NCBI GenBank assembly: GCA_049964535.1
Contig: JBMFXG010000130.1
Location: forward strand, 1 to 7,800
DNA from: JAJYZP01 sp049964535
GTDB lineage: Bacteria; Actinomycetota; Acidimicrobiia; Acidimicrobiales; Acidimicrobiaceae
Direction of reading: 5' to 3'
DNA: 7,800 bases
The notes under the pieces were generated by a model, which had not been told where the DNA came from, did no database searches, and worked only from the letters and a program-made list of their open reading frames with translations. Position 1 is the first letter of the stretch; the number at the start of each line of letters is the position of its first letter. The position numbers and the translations under genes were made by a program. Below are positions 1 to 5,954 of the stretch, piece after piece.

Positions 1-137
1 GGGTCTCCACAAACGTTATCGAGGCATCATGGCACGCTCTGGTCGACTCGGTAGTGATTGGACTCCTGCGGCAGGTCTCCACTACGGCGGATCGTCACCA
101 GTCCTCGGGCGAGGTCGCTTCTGAACTGTCCTTCTGA
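1..137 (+). CDS. cimA: 3' end of citramalate / 2-isopropylmalate synthase-family gene
   Basis: Partial gene entering from the left edge; only the last 44 codons are present, ending in TGA at 135-137. The reading frame begins with VSTNVIEASWHALVDS, followed by VVIGLLR. This matches the end of the C-terminal LeuA-type regulatory dimer domain, where a stretch like 'GVS.N.IEASW.AL.DS' precedes the last helix. Enzymes of this family condense acetyl-CoA with pyruvate (CimA, isoleucine route) or with 2-oxoisovalerate (LeuA, leucine route) in the cytoplasm. The exact motif is more like the citramalate synthase branch (TIGR00977 type) than LeuA, but with so little sequence LeuA or a homocitrate-type relative cannot be excluded. 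The final ~20 residues (QVSTTADRHQSSGEVASELS) are a polar tail without recognisable function. The gene is followed after 29 bp by the next gene on the same strand, so they may be cotranscribed. Confidence 0.75.
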   Translation, partial: VSTNVIEASWHALVDSVVIGLLRQVSTTADRHQSSGEVASELSF

Positions 138-166
138 TCGAATCTTGAGCTATCATCGCAATCACC

Positions 167-814
167 ATGACACAACCTGACGCTGTTCCACTCACCGTAC
201 CAATAGCTCGATTCTGGAGACAGGGTCCGCCGCACGCTGAGATTAGCGGTCGCCCGGGGGAGCTTCGAGGACGTCGTCGGCCTCAGGGTCGACTTCTCGG
301 TAGTCCGGGTCCGGATCAGGGCTACGCCTTAAAGCTTGCTGACGTCGCACTCGAGCGAGCCCGACTGGCTCCTCACGAACGCCGGTCCGATGTGCGTGTT
401 GCGATGGTTTCATTGGCGATGCGCCGTTCGTCTCTCTTCGGCCGGGCTCCGATACCTGAAGATCTACTCGTGGCGCTTGCTATCTTCGGATATCTGATGG
501 ACGCGCCTGAGGATCTGATCAAACTGCGTCGTGGCTTCATTGACGGGATTGGTCACGACTACTACCTCCAGCGAACTCTGGCAGACCTTATCCCAGAAGA
601 GCTTCTGCGTCTTCGACTTCACGACCTGACCGATGTCGTTGGTATCTGGTCGGAATGGCTCTCAAATGACTCAACTTCTGTTCAGATCCCAGGCGGCATC
701 GATGCGAGTGATGCGACTGCGGTGCAGACGAACGCTCAGCGGACAGAGGTCGTTCAGGGAGACGATTCCGGGCAGCGAGCGTCTGAGTGGAACGATGACG
801 AGCCCTCGAGCTAA
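167..814 (+). CDS. Conserved-looking hypothetical protein, 215 aa
   Basis: Unrecognised soluble protein. Residues 1-47 are Arg/Pro/Gly-rich and probably disordered. Residues 48-150 form a compact helical-looking core with GPDQGYALKLAD (48-59), SLFGRAPIPEDLLVALAIFGYL (in part, 89-110) and GIGHDYYLQRTLADLIPEE (127-145). Residues 165-215 are acidic, Ser/Asp-rich and low in complexity. There is no signal peptide and no convincing membrane helix; the hydrophobic stretch near 100-110 is short. I have the impression of similar proteins in other actinobacteria with the GPDQGYAL and GIGH segments, but know no function. The ATG start is the first in frame after the upstream stop and has no clear Shine-Dalgarno sequence; later in-frame starts would remove only the disordered N-terminus. 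It lies 29 bp after the cimA-type gene and overlaps the next small gene by 20 bp. Confidence 0.7.
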   Translation: MTQPDAVPLTVPIARFWRQGPPHAEISGRPGELRGRRRPQGRLLGSPGPDQGYALKLADVALERARLAPHERRSDVRVAMVSLAMRRSSLFGRAPIPEDLLVALAIFGYLMDAPEDLIKLRRGFIDGIGHDYYLQRTLADLIPEELLRLRLHDLTDVVGIWSEWLSNDSTSVQIPGGIDASDATAVQTNAQRTEVVQGDDSGQRASEWNDDEPSS

Positions 815-1025
815 GAAAGACGAAGCTCTGGCTGCTCAAGGCTACGACACGTTTCGGCTCGGAACGAATGACGAGACGGTCCTACCGAACTGTGCACATT
901 GCGAGGAACGTCAGTTGGAGATTCGGCGTCTTCGCTCTCGGATTGTGGAGCTTGACGCTGAGGTCGCTACTCTGCGAGAGAGGCTGCTGCGCAGTGAGTT
1001 TGAGAGACCGCCACACTATGGATGA
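795..1025 (+). CDS. Small coiled-coil hypothetical protein with CxxC motif, 76 aa
   Basis: The frame is open further upstream (to 633), but that part runs over the preceding gene in another frame, so I place the start at ATG 795. It is preceded by a purine-rich GAGTGGA that could act as a weak ribosome-binding site. The 20-bp overlap with the end of the 215-aa gene suggests translational coupling. The product begins with a basic, Lys/Arg-containing segment, then LPNCAHCEERQLEIRRLRS at about residues 30-48, with one CxxC pair that could bind a metal or be redox active. It then continues as a heptad-like, Glu/Arg/Leu-rich helix to about residue 68, suggesting a short coiled coil or dimer. No family was recognised. 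Its coupling to the 215-aa gene suggests the two products act together, but nothing in the sequence says how. Confidence 0.55.
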   Translation: MTSPRAKKDEALAAQGYDTFRLGTNDETVLPNCAHCEERQLEIRRLRSRIVELDAEVATLRERLLRSEFERPPHYG

Positions 1026-1158
1026 GTCGGTGCGATGATTGACCCAAGGGTCGTGAGCCTTTCGGTAGGGTACGCTACCTGTTGACGAAGGGCAAGAGCT
1101 AGCTCAGGATCTGCCTCTGAACAAACGGTAGATCCTTGGATCGCTCGTGTATCAGATT
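1026..1158. other. Convergent intergenic region with small inverted repeats
   Basis: 133 bp between the 3' ends of the 76-aa gene (+) and the glutamine synthetase-like gene (-). It holds three weak inverted repeats: GACCC-AA-GGGTC (1041-1052), GGTAG-6 nt-CTACC (1064-1079), and GGATCT ... AGATCC (about 1109-1137). None has a T-tract on either strand. One or more may serve as a bidirectional terminator of the T-tract-less kind common in actinobacteria, but each stem is only 5-6 bp, so this is tentative. Confidence 0.25.
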
Positions 1159-2517
1159 TCAGAATCGGTAAAAGTGGTGTCGAACTTCAAAGATCTCGTC
1201 GTTTGCGTCGAAGGTCTGTATCTCTGATTCTTTGATGGCGAAGTAGCAACGAGCGAGGAGATCGCCAAGTGCGTCGACGAGGAGCTCGTTGCGACGAAGG
1301 TTGTTCAGAGCTTCTGCGAGTGTCGACGGAAGGTTGATGATTCCACAGCGCTCCCGTTCCTCTACGGACAGTGTCGCTGGATCGTGCTGAGCGGGTGCTG
1401 CGGGTTCAAGGCTCCGGCGGATCCCATCAAGACCACAGACAATAATCGCTCCAAGAGCGAGATATGGGTTCGCGCTCGCATCGCACGGTTTGTACTCCAA
1501 GTTAAAAGAGGCCTCTTCTCTTTGGAAGAATGGAGATGCAACACGCACCGCCGCCTCTCGATTATCGAAGCCCCACGCAGTTGTCGACGATGCCCAGGCA
1601 CTGGGTTGTAACCGACGATAGGAGTTGTAACTTGGAGCAGTGAGAGCGACGAGGCTTGGGAGATGTTCTGTGATTCCTCCGATGAAGTGGCGGCCCAGCT
1701 CTGACAGTGTGCCTGTGCCCTGGGGGTCGTAGAGCAGGGATCGGTGCGTGGCAGGGTCCCAGACGCTCATATGTACGTGGGCGCCGCTACCGATCTCGTT
1801 TGGCCAGGGTTTCGGCGCAAAAGATGCGTAGAGGTCGTGTCGGAGTGCCACCCCGCGCACCGTATCGCGAAACTTCATTTGATTGTCGGCCGCACGGAGA
1901 GCGTCAGTGTATCGGATGGCGATCTCTTGTTGGCCCGGACCATACTCATTGATTGCCTGCTCGACGATCATGCCTTGACTTTGGAGAGCGTGGATGGTCT
2001 CGAGCGCGAGGTCGGCGGCAAAGTCGTGCCCAATTGCAGAGTAGACCGGTGCATGGGTAGCGACATCGTGCGGAATAAAGCTCTCGTCGCTTCGCTGCGC
2101 AAGATAGTACTCGTTTTCGAATGATGCGACGACCTCGACACCGAGAGAGTGTGCATCGGCGATCGCAGACTTGAGAAAGCTCCTCGTGCACGCACCCCAA
2201 TTCTCCCTCCGGTGGTCGAGTTGATCGCAGAGGATTGAGGCGCTCCCCTTCGCCCATGGAAGCGCACTGAAAGTATTTGGGTCGGGGACAAGGCGAATCT
2301 CACCGACCGGTTCCATGCCGACGATCGGAACGATCTCCTCCAGTAGGTTCATGGACATCTGTGCTCGTGTCAGCCCGACGCCCTCGACCAGCTTCTGCTT
2401 GAGCTGTGATCGGTGAACGGACTTCGTGCGAGCAACCCCGCTCACATCGCAGTACTCGAAGCGAATGAGCTCGATATCTTCATCTTCAACACGTTTGATG
2501 ACGTCGCCGTTCTGCAT
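1159..2517 (-). CDS. Glutamine synthetase-like gamma-glutamyl ligase (GlnA-family, probably amine-specific), 452 aa
   Basis: Glutamine synthetase type I fold. The N-terminal beta-grasp domain starts near IRFEYCDVSGVARTKSV (18-34); the catalytic domain starts near residue 105. Family residues visible: FENE (E134, E136) and E191/E198 in NEYGPGQQE (metal ligands), GSGAHVHMS (243-251; H247 metal, H249 ATP side), WGFDNREAAVRV (315-326), and E341 with SANPYLALGA (348-357). Missing or changed: the ammonium-site DGSS motif expected around residues 50-75; the flap Glu (PGYEAP in GlnA), here PSAWAS (305-310); and the NLYDLPP adenylylation loop, here CGIINLP. These changes fit GlnA-like enzymes that join glutamate to an amine (polyamine, ethanolamide) using ATP; the true substrate is inferred. 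I chose the ATG at 2517 because AGAGGT lies 6 nt upstream and the protein then starts like its family. A TTG at 2592 with AAGGAG upstream would add 25 basic residues. It is divergent from the ABC importer. Confidence 0.88.
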   Translation of the reverse strand: MQNGDVIKRVEDEDIELIRFEYCDVSGVARTKSVHRSQLKQKLVEGVGLTRAQMSMNLLEEIVPIVGMEPVGEIRLVPDPNTFSALPWAKGSASILCDQLDHRRENWGACTRSFLKSAIADAHSLGVEVVASFENEYYLAQRSDESFIPHDVATHAPVYSAIGHDFAADLALETIHALQSQGMIVEQAINEYGPGQQEIAIRYTDALRAADNQMKFRDTVRGVALRHDLYASFAPKPWPNEIGSGAHVHMSVWDPATHRSLLYDPQGTGTLSELGRHFIGGITEHLPSLVALTAPSYNSYRRLQPSAWASSTTAWGFDNREAAVRVASPFFQREEASFNLEYKPCDASANPYLALGAIIVCGLDGIRRSLEPAAPAQHDPATLSVEERERCGIINLPSTLAEALNNLRRNELLVDALGDLLARCYFAIKESEIQTFDANDEIFEVRHHFYRF

Positions 2518-2530
2518 CCTCCCACCTCTC
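2518..2530 (-). promoter_or_regulatory. Ribosome-binding site deciding the ligase start
   Basis: Read on the - strand, GAGAGGTGGGAGG directly precedes the ATG at 2517. The AGAGGT part (2524-2529) sits 6 nt from the start codon, a normal spacing. This supports ATG 2517 over the upstream in-frame TTG at 2592, although that TTG also has an AAGGAG (2603-2608) at 10 nt. Confidence 0.55.
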
Positions 2531-2802
2531 TCGCTACCACGCCGTTTCGGAGATAGTGGACGCAAGCTTGTGGTGAGCGTACCACGGGACAACTTGGTTG
2601 TGCTCCTTGTTCAGTCGTCACACGCCTATTCCTTACGAGCGTCGCGGCTAGTCGTTGAATGCTGTTCATAGCTGTAGGTTCGGGCGCGTCGGTGAGAGAC
2701 TCGGGGTGAAGGTCAGCCCTGTGATGCTCCACGGTGCGCAAGAACCGTCGCAAGTACGCACGAGCCCTGAGATCTCCACCTCGCGCTCCTGACGCACGCT
2801 CA

Positions 2803-2829
2803 GTTCGTAGTGGCAGAGCCACTGCGGAC
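2803..2829 (+). repeat. 12-bp inverted repeat (hairpin) in the divergent region
   Basis: GTTCGTAGTGGC, loop AGA, GCCACTGCGGAC. Twelve consecutive pairs form in RNA of the + strand, ten Watson-Crick and two G-U, with the inner six pairs AGTGGC/GCCACT perfect. No T-tract follows on either strand, so a simple intrinsic terminator is unlikely. It could be part of a structured leader of the importer mRNA or a DNA site for a dimeric regulator. Confidence 0.55.
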
Positions 2830-2953
2830 GGTGCGAGATAATGAGTTGCAAGAGCTCTGCTCAGTCGGAATTAAGTGGCTGTCGGAGTGGGATACCGGTC
2901 CCATGGCATTGCAGCGGGCCTTATGCATGAGTCCTTCGACCGATTCAGCCCAG

Positions 2954-3003
2954 ACAGTTATTTACTTGGAGTTTACACAACTTTCTCTCAACTGTTGTTT
3001 TGG
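2954..3003 (+). promoter_or_regulatory. AT-rich probable promoter/operator island of the importer operon
   Basis: This stretch is clearly richer in A/T than the rest of the window and ends about 40 bp before the binding-protein start codon. It contains TTTAC at 2961-2965 and again at 2972-2976, ACAGTT at 2954-2959 inverted as AACTGT at 2990-2995, and the local palindrome CAACTGTTG (2989-2997). TTTACA (2972-2977) resembles a -35 box, but no good -10 lies 16-18 bp downstream, so the exact promoter is not assigned. Confidence 0.35.
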
Positions 3004-3043
3004 GGTCAAACGATCGTCACCTTGCCCACTTAGGTTTGCACCC

Positions 3044-4126
3044 ATGAGACTTACTTTTCCTAGGCGCCAGCTCCGAAGCCGAACCAAACTCCTTTCCGGA
3101 GTTGTGGCCATTTCATCCCTGGCAGTACTTACCGTTCCTTCGTCGTCGGCCTTCGCCTCTACTGTGAAGGCGGCTCATAGCGCCAAGGTTCCGTTGATCG
3201 TGTATGCGGCCGAGGGTTACGATGCGGCCGTGACGAAGGGTTTCCAAGAGAAGACCGGTATTCCGACCGAGTTGGTTGATCACTCAACCGGGACGCTGCT
3301 CGCAAAGATCTCTGCAGAAGCGAATAACCCTCAGTGGGGGGTCTTCTGGTCTGATGGCTCTGAGTCGTATGCTGCACTCGATCGACAGGGCGACTTGGTG
3401 CGTGGCTTTGAACCGACTGCTGGAAAGCTCACTGCTCTTGGGAAGAGCTTGGTGCCTAAGGATAAGAGCTACATCCCAACGGGGACGACGATTGCGGGAG
3501 CGATCGTGTACAACTCCAAGGTCGTCAAGCACCCGCCGATGACGTGGAAGCAGCTTCTCTCGCCGAAGTGGAAGGGTGCGGTTGGGATGAACAATCCTGC
3601 CATCTCAGGTCCTACCTATCCCGTCGTTGCTTCAGTCATGGAGCAGCAAGGAGGCATCAAGCAAGGGGAGAGTTACTTCAAGAAGCTTGCGGCGAACGGA
3701 CTGCACATTTACGCCACGAATAAAGTCACTCTCGGCGCGCTCCTAGCGAACAAGCTCAAGCTAGCAATCGTGCAAAACTCTGCCGGGATTGGGTTTGCCT
3801 TTACAACTCCGGGGCTCAAGGTCGAATACCTGAAGTATTCGGCGCTCCTTCCCGGTGTCATAGGCATCGACAAGCACCAGTCAAAGACTGAGATCGCTGA
3901 GGCCAAGGAGTTCGCAAACTTTGTTTACTCTAAGGCGGGTCAAAAGCTCATGCTGGCCGGAGATCCCCACGGAGATTCACTCTTCTTTCCGATAGTTCAA
4001 GGGACAAAGCAACACTCTGCCGTTCCGAAGCTGTCGTCAATCGCCACGGATTATCCAAATCCGTACTACTGGGGCCCGAAGGAAGCATCGCTGAACCAGT
4101 GGTTCACGACGAACATCGTGGCCTAA
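3044..4126 (+). CDS. ABC importer solute-binding protein, secreted, 360 aa
   Basis: Periplasmic-binding-protein type II fold of the ferric-iron/AEP/polyamine cluster. Start ATG 3044 has TTAGG 9 nt upstream and directly yields a signal peptide: basic n-region (PRRQLRSRTK, 7-16), hydrophobic core (about 17-31) and an AFA cleavage site at 36-38. The frame is open to 2810, but the extra 78 residues would bury this signal peptide. The mature protein starts with LIVYAAEGYDAAVTKGFQEKT (51-71), like the 'VVYTS..........FEKKTG' opening of the family. MTWKQLLSPKWKG (146-158) with NNPAISGPTYP (163-173) matches the hinge and ligand-loop region, and GVIGIDKHQSK (251-261) follows. There is no lipobox cysteine. 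The tyrosine pair that binds iron in FbpA is absent: the corresponding stretch reads AIVQNSAGIGFAF (231-243). The ligand is therefore probably not bare Fe(III). It is the first gene of the operon, 4 bp before the permease. Confidence 0.88.
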   Translation: MRLTFPRRQLRSRTKLLSGVVAISSLAVLTVPSSSAFASTVKAAHSAKVPLIVYAAEGYDAAVTKGFQEKTGIPTELVDHSTGTLLAKISAEANNPQWGVFWSDGSESYAALDRQGDLVRGFEPTAGKLTALGKSLVPKDKSYIPTGTTIAGAIVYNSKVVKHPPMTWKQLLSPKWKGAVGMNNPAISGPTYPVVASVMEQQGGIKQGESYFKKLAANGLHIYATNKVTLGALLANKLKLAIVQNSAGIGFAFTTPGLKVEYLKYSALLPGVIGIDKHQSKTEIAEAKEFANFVYSKAGQKLMLAGDPHGDSLFFPIVQGTKQHSAVPKLSSIATDYPNPYYWGPKEASLNQWFTTNIVA

Positions 4127-4130
4127 CGAT

Positions 4131-5954
4131 ATGGCAGTGAGCACACAGGTCGTCAGTGGTGATGACCGCTCCGTAAAGAAACAGCAAGTCGTTCCGCCCC
4201 CAGACGGGGGCGGAACGACGCGGCTCGGTGGTGGCTTCGGAAGGGTCGTCAATCGAATAGCCGAGCGAATTGGATGGCCATTGTTTTGGGTCATTTTGGT
4301 ATTCGTGCTGCTCGTCCCGAGCCTAAGTTTTCTCATCCTGGCAGTATCTCCAAGACTTTTCGACCAAGGTAGCTCGTGGTTTACCCTGTCTGCCTTCTCG
4401 CAGGGTCTCCAGGGAACGACCTTAACGGGAATGCGAAACTCGGTCATTGTCGGGATATTTGCTGCGATTATCGCAGTGGCGTGTGGCTCTGCGTTAGCTC
4501 TAGCTCTGCAACGGACGAGGGTCATCGGTAAGCCGATATTTTCGATCTCGCTCTGGGGCATTATGCTGCTGCCGAGCTACATCATTGCGGTCGGTTGGCA
4601 GGTCGTTCTCGATCAGGGTGGACTCCTCTCGTCTCTCCACCTCTACTCTCCATCGCTGTCAAATCTTTTCTTTGGTCCGGCAGGGTACGCGCTGATCCTG
4701 GCCATCAAGGGAGTTCCCTTTGCCTACTTCGCTGTGGCTGGGCCAATTGCGGCACTCGGCCAAGGATACGAGGAGGCTGTCCGAGCGCACGGTGGACGTC
4801 GGCTCGCTGTGCTGCGGACTGTAGGACCGATCTTGCTTCCGAGTATCTTCTCTGGACTCGTAGTGGTGTTCGCTGAGTCGATTGCCGATTTCGGTACAGC
4901 CGCTGTCATTGCACCGAACGCACATTTTCCCATCGCAACGTACAACCTCTATGTCGCCCTTTCCTCCTACCCCGCAAATTTTCCAGTGGCTGCGGTTATC
5001 GGCTGGATGTTGATAGCGGTAGTGGCGGTCGCTTTGGCGTTGCAACATCGTTTTACGAGACGGCGGTCTTTTGCCACACTGGGTGGACGTACTCGAGTGT
5101 CTTCCCCTCGACGTATCGGTAGAGGGTCGATGGCTCTTGTGGCTGCTGGACTCGTCTTCTTCTTCCTCGTTGCCCTCGGTATCCCGATTCTCGGAGCGAT
5201 CACTTCTTCGCTACTCAAGCCGCTCTCGTCGTTGTCGTGGTCGAACTTCACTACCTCGGCGTATAGCGGAATCTTCGGGTTGAATGGGCTTGGGACCTCG
5301 ATAGATTTCTCGGCCAAGTTAGCCGTTATCAATGCGTTTGTGACTCTCGTTCTCGCCGCGGTGATTGCGCGGCGACTGAGCGCACGGCGTCTTGGGGTTG
5401 TATCGAAGCTCTTGGACCTGACTGTTATTACGGCAATTGCTCTGCCCGGCCTAGTGTTGGCTGCGGGTTATATCTTCGCGTACAATCTCCCGTTTCTCTC
5501 CACGCTTGGTCTACACCTCTATGGATCGGTGACGGTCTTAGCGATGGCGTATCTTGCCGGTGCCTTGCCTTCGTCGAGTCGTGTGCTGTCCGGTCCGATG
5601 GCCCAAGTTCAAGGGTCTCTGCTCGAGGCTGCTCGAGTGAATGGCTCGACGCTGGCGGCTTCGTGGCGGCGGACCGTCCTGCCGCTTCTCGCTCCGAGTC
5701 TCGTCTGGGCGTGGCTGCTGACCTTCGCTGGTACGTTCTTAGAGCTCCCAGCTTCAGAGCTTTTGGCACCTGCGGGTAAGACACCCGTTGCAGTTGCGAT
5801 CATACAGGTATTGAATAAGTCGAACTTCTACCAAGGTACCGCTCTCTCGATGGTGGCTTTATTGATCGACTTGGGTGTCATCGTCGTCGTGTTGGGGGCC
5901 TTCCGGCTGTTTGCGCCGCGAGGCTGGAGAAAGATTGGGGGCAGGGTTCTATGA
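4131..5954 (+). CDS. ABC importer permease, two fused membrane domains, 607 aa
   Basis: Inner-membrane channel with two BPD_transp_1 domains in one chain, as in FbpB-type importers. The cytoplasmic N-terminus (1-47) is followed by TM1 near 51-72. The first domain has the ATPase-coupling EAA loop at 213-238 (YEEAVRAHGG ... GPILLPS). A basic linker (307-338) leads to the second domain with its EAA loop near 497-523 (LLEAARVNGS ... RRTVLPLLAPS). About 12 membrane helices are expected. The start is ATG 4131, only 4 bp after the binding-protein stop and without a clear Shine-Dalgarno sequence; GTG 4137 is an in-frame alternative. Translation is probably coupled. The last codons overlap the ATPase start by 4 bp (ATGA). 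Codons 20-30 (VVPPPDGGGTT) form a perfect 14-bp hairpin in the mRNA, described separately. Substrate not deducible from this subunit. Confidence 0.9.
   Translation: MAVSTQVVSGDDRSVKKQQVVPPPDGGGTTRLGGGFGRVVNRIAERIGWPLFWVILVFVLLVPSLSFLILAVSPRLFDQGSSWFTLSAFSQGLQGTTLTGMRNSVIVGIFAAIIAVACGSALALALQRTRVIGKPIFSISLWGIMLLPSYIIAVGWQVVLDQGGLLSSLHLYSPSLSNLFFGPAGYALILAIKGVPFAYFAVAGPIAALGQGYEEAVRAHGGRRLAVLRTVGPILLPSIFSGLVVVFAESIADFGTAAVIAPNAHFPIATYNLYVALSSYPANFPVAAVIGWMLIAVVAVALALQHRFTRRRSFATLGGRTRVSSPRRIGRGSMALVAAGLVFFFLVALGIPILGAITSSLLKPLSSLSWSNFTTSAYSGIFGLNGLGTSIDFSAKLAVINAFVTLVLAAVIARRLSARRLGVVSKLLDLTVITAIALPGLVLAAGYIFAYNLPFLSTLGLHLYGSVTVLAMAYLAGALPSSSRVLSGPMAQVQGSLLEAARVNGSTLAASWRRTVLPLLAPSLVWAWLLTFAGTFLELPASELLAPAGKTPVAVAIIQVLNKSNFYQGTALSMVALLIDLGVIVVVLGAFRLFAPRGWRKIGGRVL
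4188..4219 (+). repeat. Perfect 14-bp inverted repeat inside the start of the permease gene
   Basis: GTCGTTCCGCCCCC (4188-4201), loop AGAC, GGGGGCGGAACGAC (4206-4219). All 14 pairs are Watson-Crick and mostly G-C, so a very stable mRNA hairpin is expected. It lies 61 bp after the binding-protein stop codon, within permease codons 20-30. No T-tract follows. A plausible role is to block 3'-exonuclease decay or partly attenuate transcription, so that more binding protein than permease is made. This role is inferred from position only. Confidence 0.8.

Larger units (their letters stand above)
2518..3043. promoter_or_regulatory. Divergent regulatory region between ligase and ABC importer
   Basis: 526 bp between two divergent start codons. 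It must carry the promoters of both transcripts. No gene is convincing here: the open frames that cross it lack family resemblance and a plausible start. Structure seen: a 12-bp hairpin at 2803-2829; the direct repeat CGCAAG in GCGCAAGAACCGTCGCAAG around 2737-2756; and an AT-rich island at about 2954-3003, next to the importer gene, with TTTAC repeated 11 bp apart and an ACAGTT/AACTGT inverted pair. I could not assign confident -35/-10 hexamers and do not recognise a known riboswitch. Its length leaves room for a long leader on the importer mRNA. Confidence 0.6.

Noticed and set aside
1..123. Alternative reading of the left edge (frame with ATG at 29)
   Set aside because: It is Gly/Arg/Ser-rich shadow sequence; the frame ending at 137 carries the clear C-terminal motif of the citramalate synthase family.
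633..794. Upstream extension of the 76-aa gene (130-aa version)
   Set aside because: It lies wholly over the 215-aa gene in another frame and looks like ordinary out-of-frame translation (Ser/Arg-rich); the ATG at 795 gives a gene-like overlap.
1744..2124. 126-codon open frame on the + strand inside the ligase gene
   Set aside because: Antisense shadow of a strongly supported glutamine synthetase-family gene.
2690..2880. Cobalamin or TPP riboswitch in the leader
   Set aside because: Only isolated fragments (GCCACTG, CTGAGA-like) are present; the other conserved boxes and their spacing are missing.
2810..3043. 78-codon upstream extension of the binding-protein frame
   Set aside because: It would place a good signal peptide in the middle of the protein, lacks family similarity and runs through the hairpin and AT-rich promoter island; ATG 3044 is the sensible start.
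4037..4561. 174-codon open frame on the - strand
   Set aside because: It is antisense to the end of the binding-protein gene and the start of the permease, both strongly supported; it has no family resemblance.
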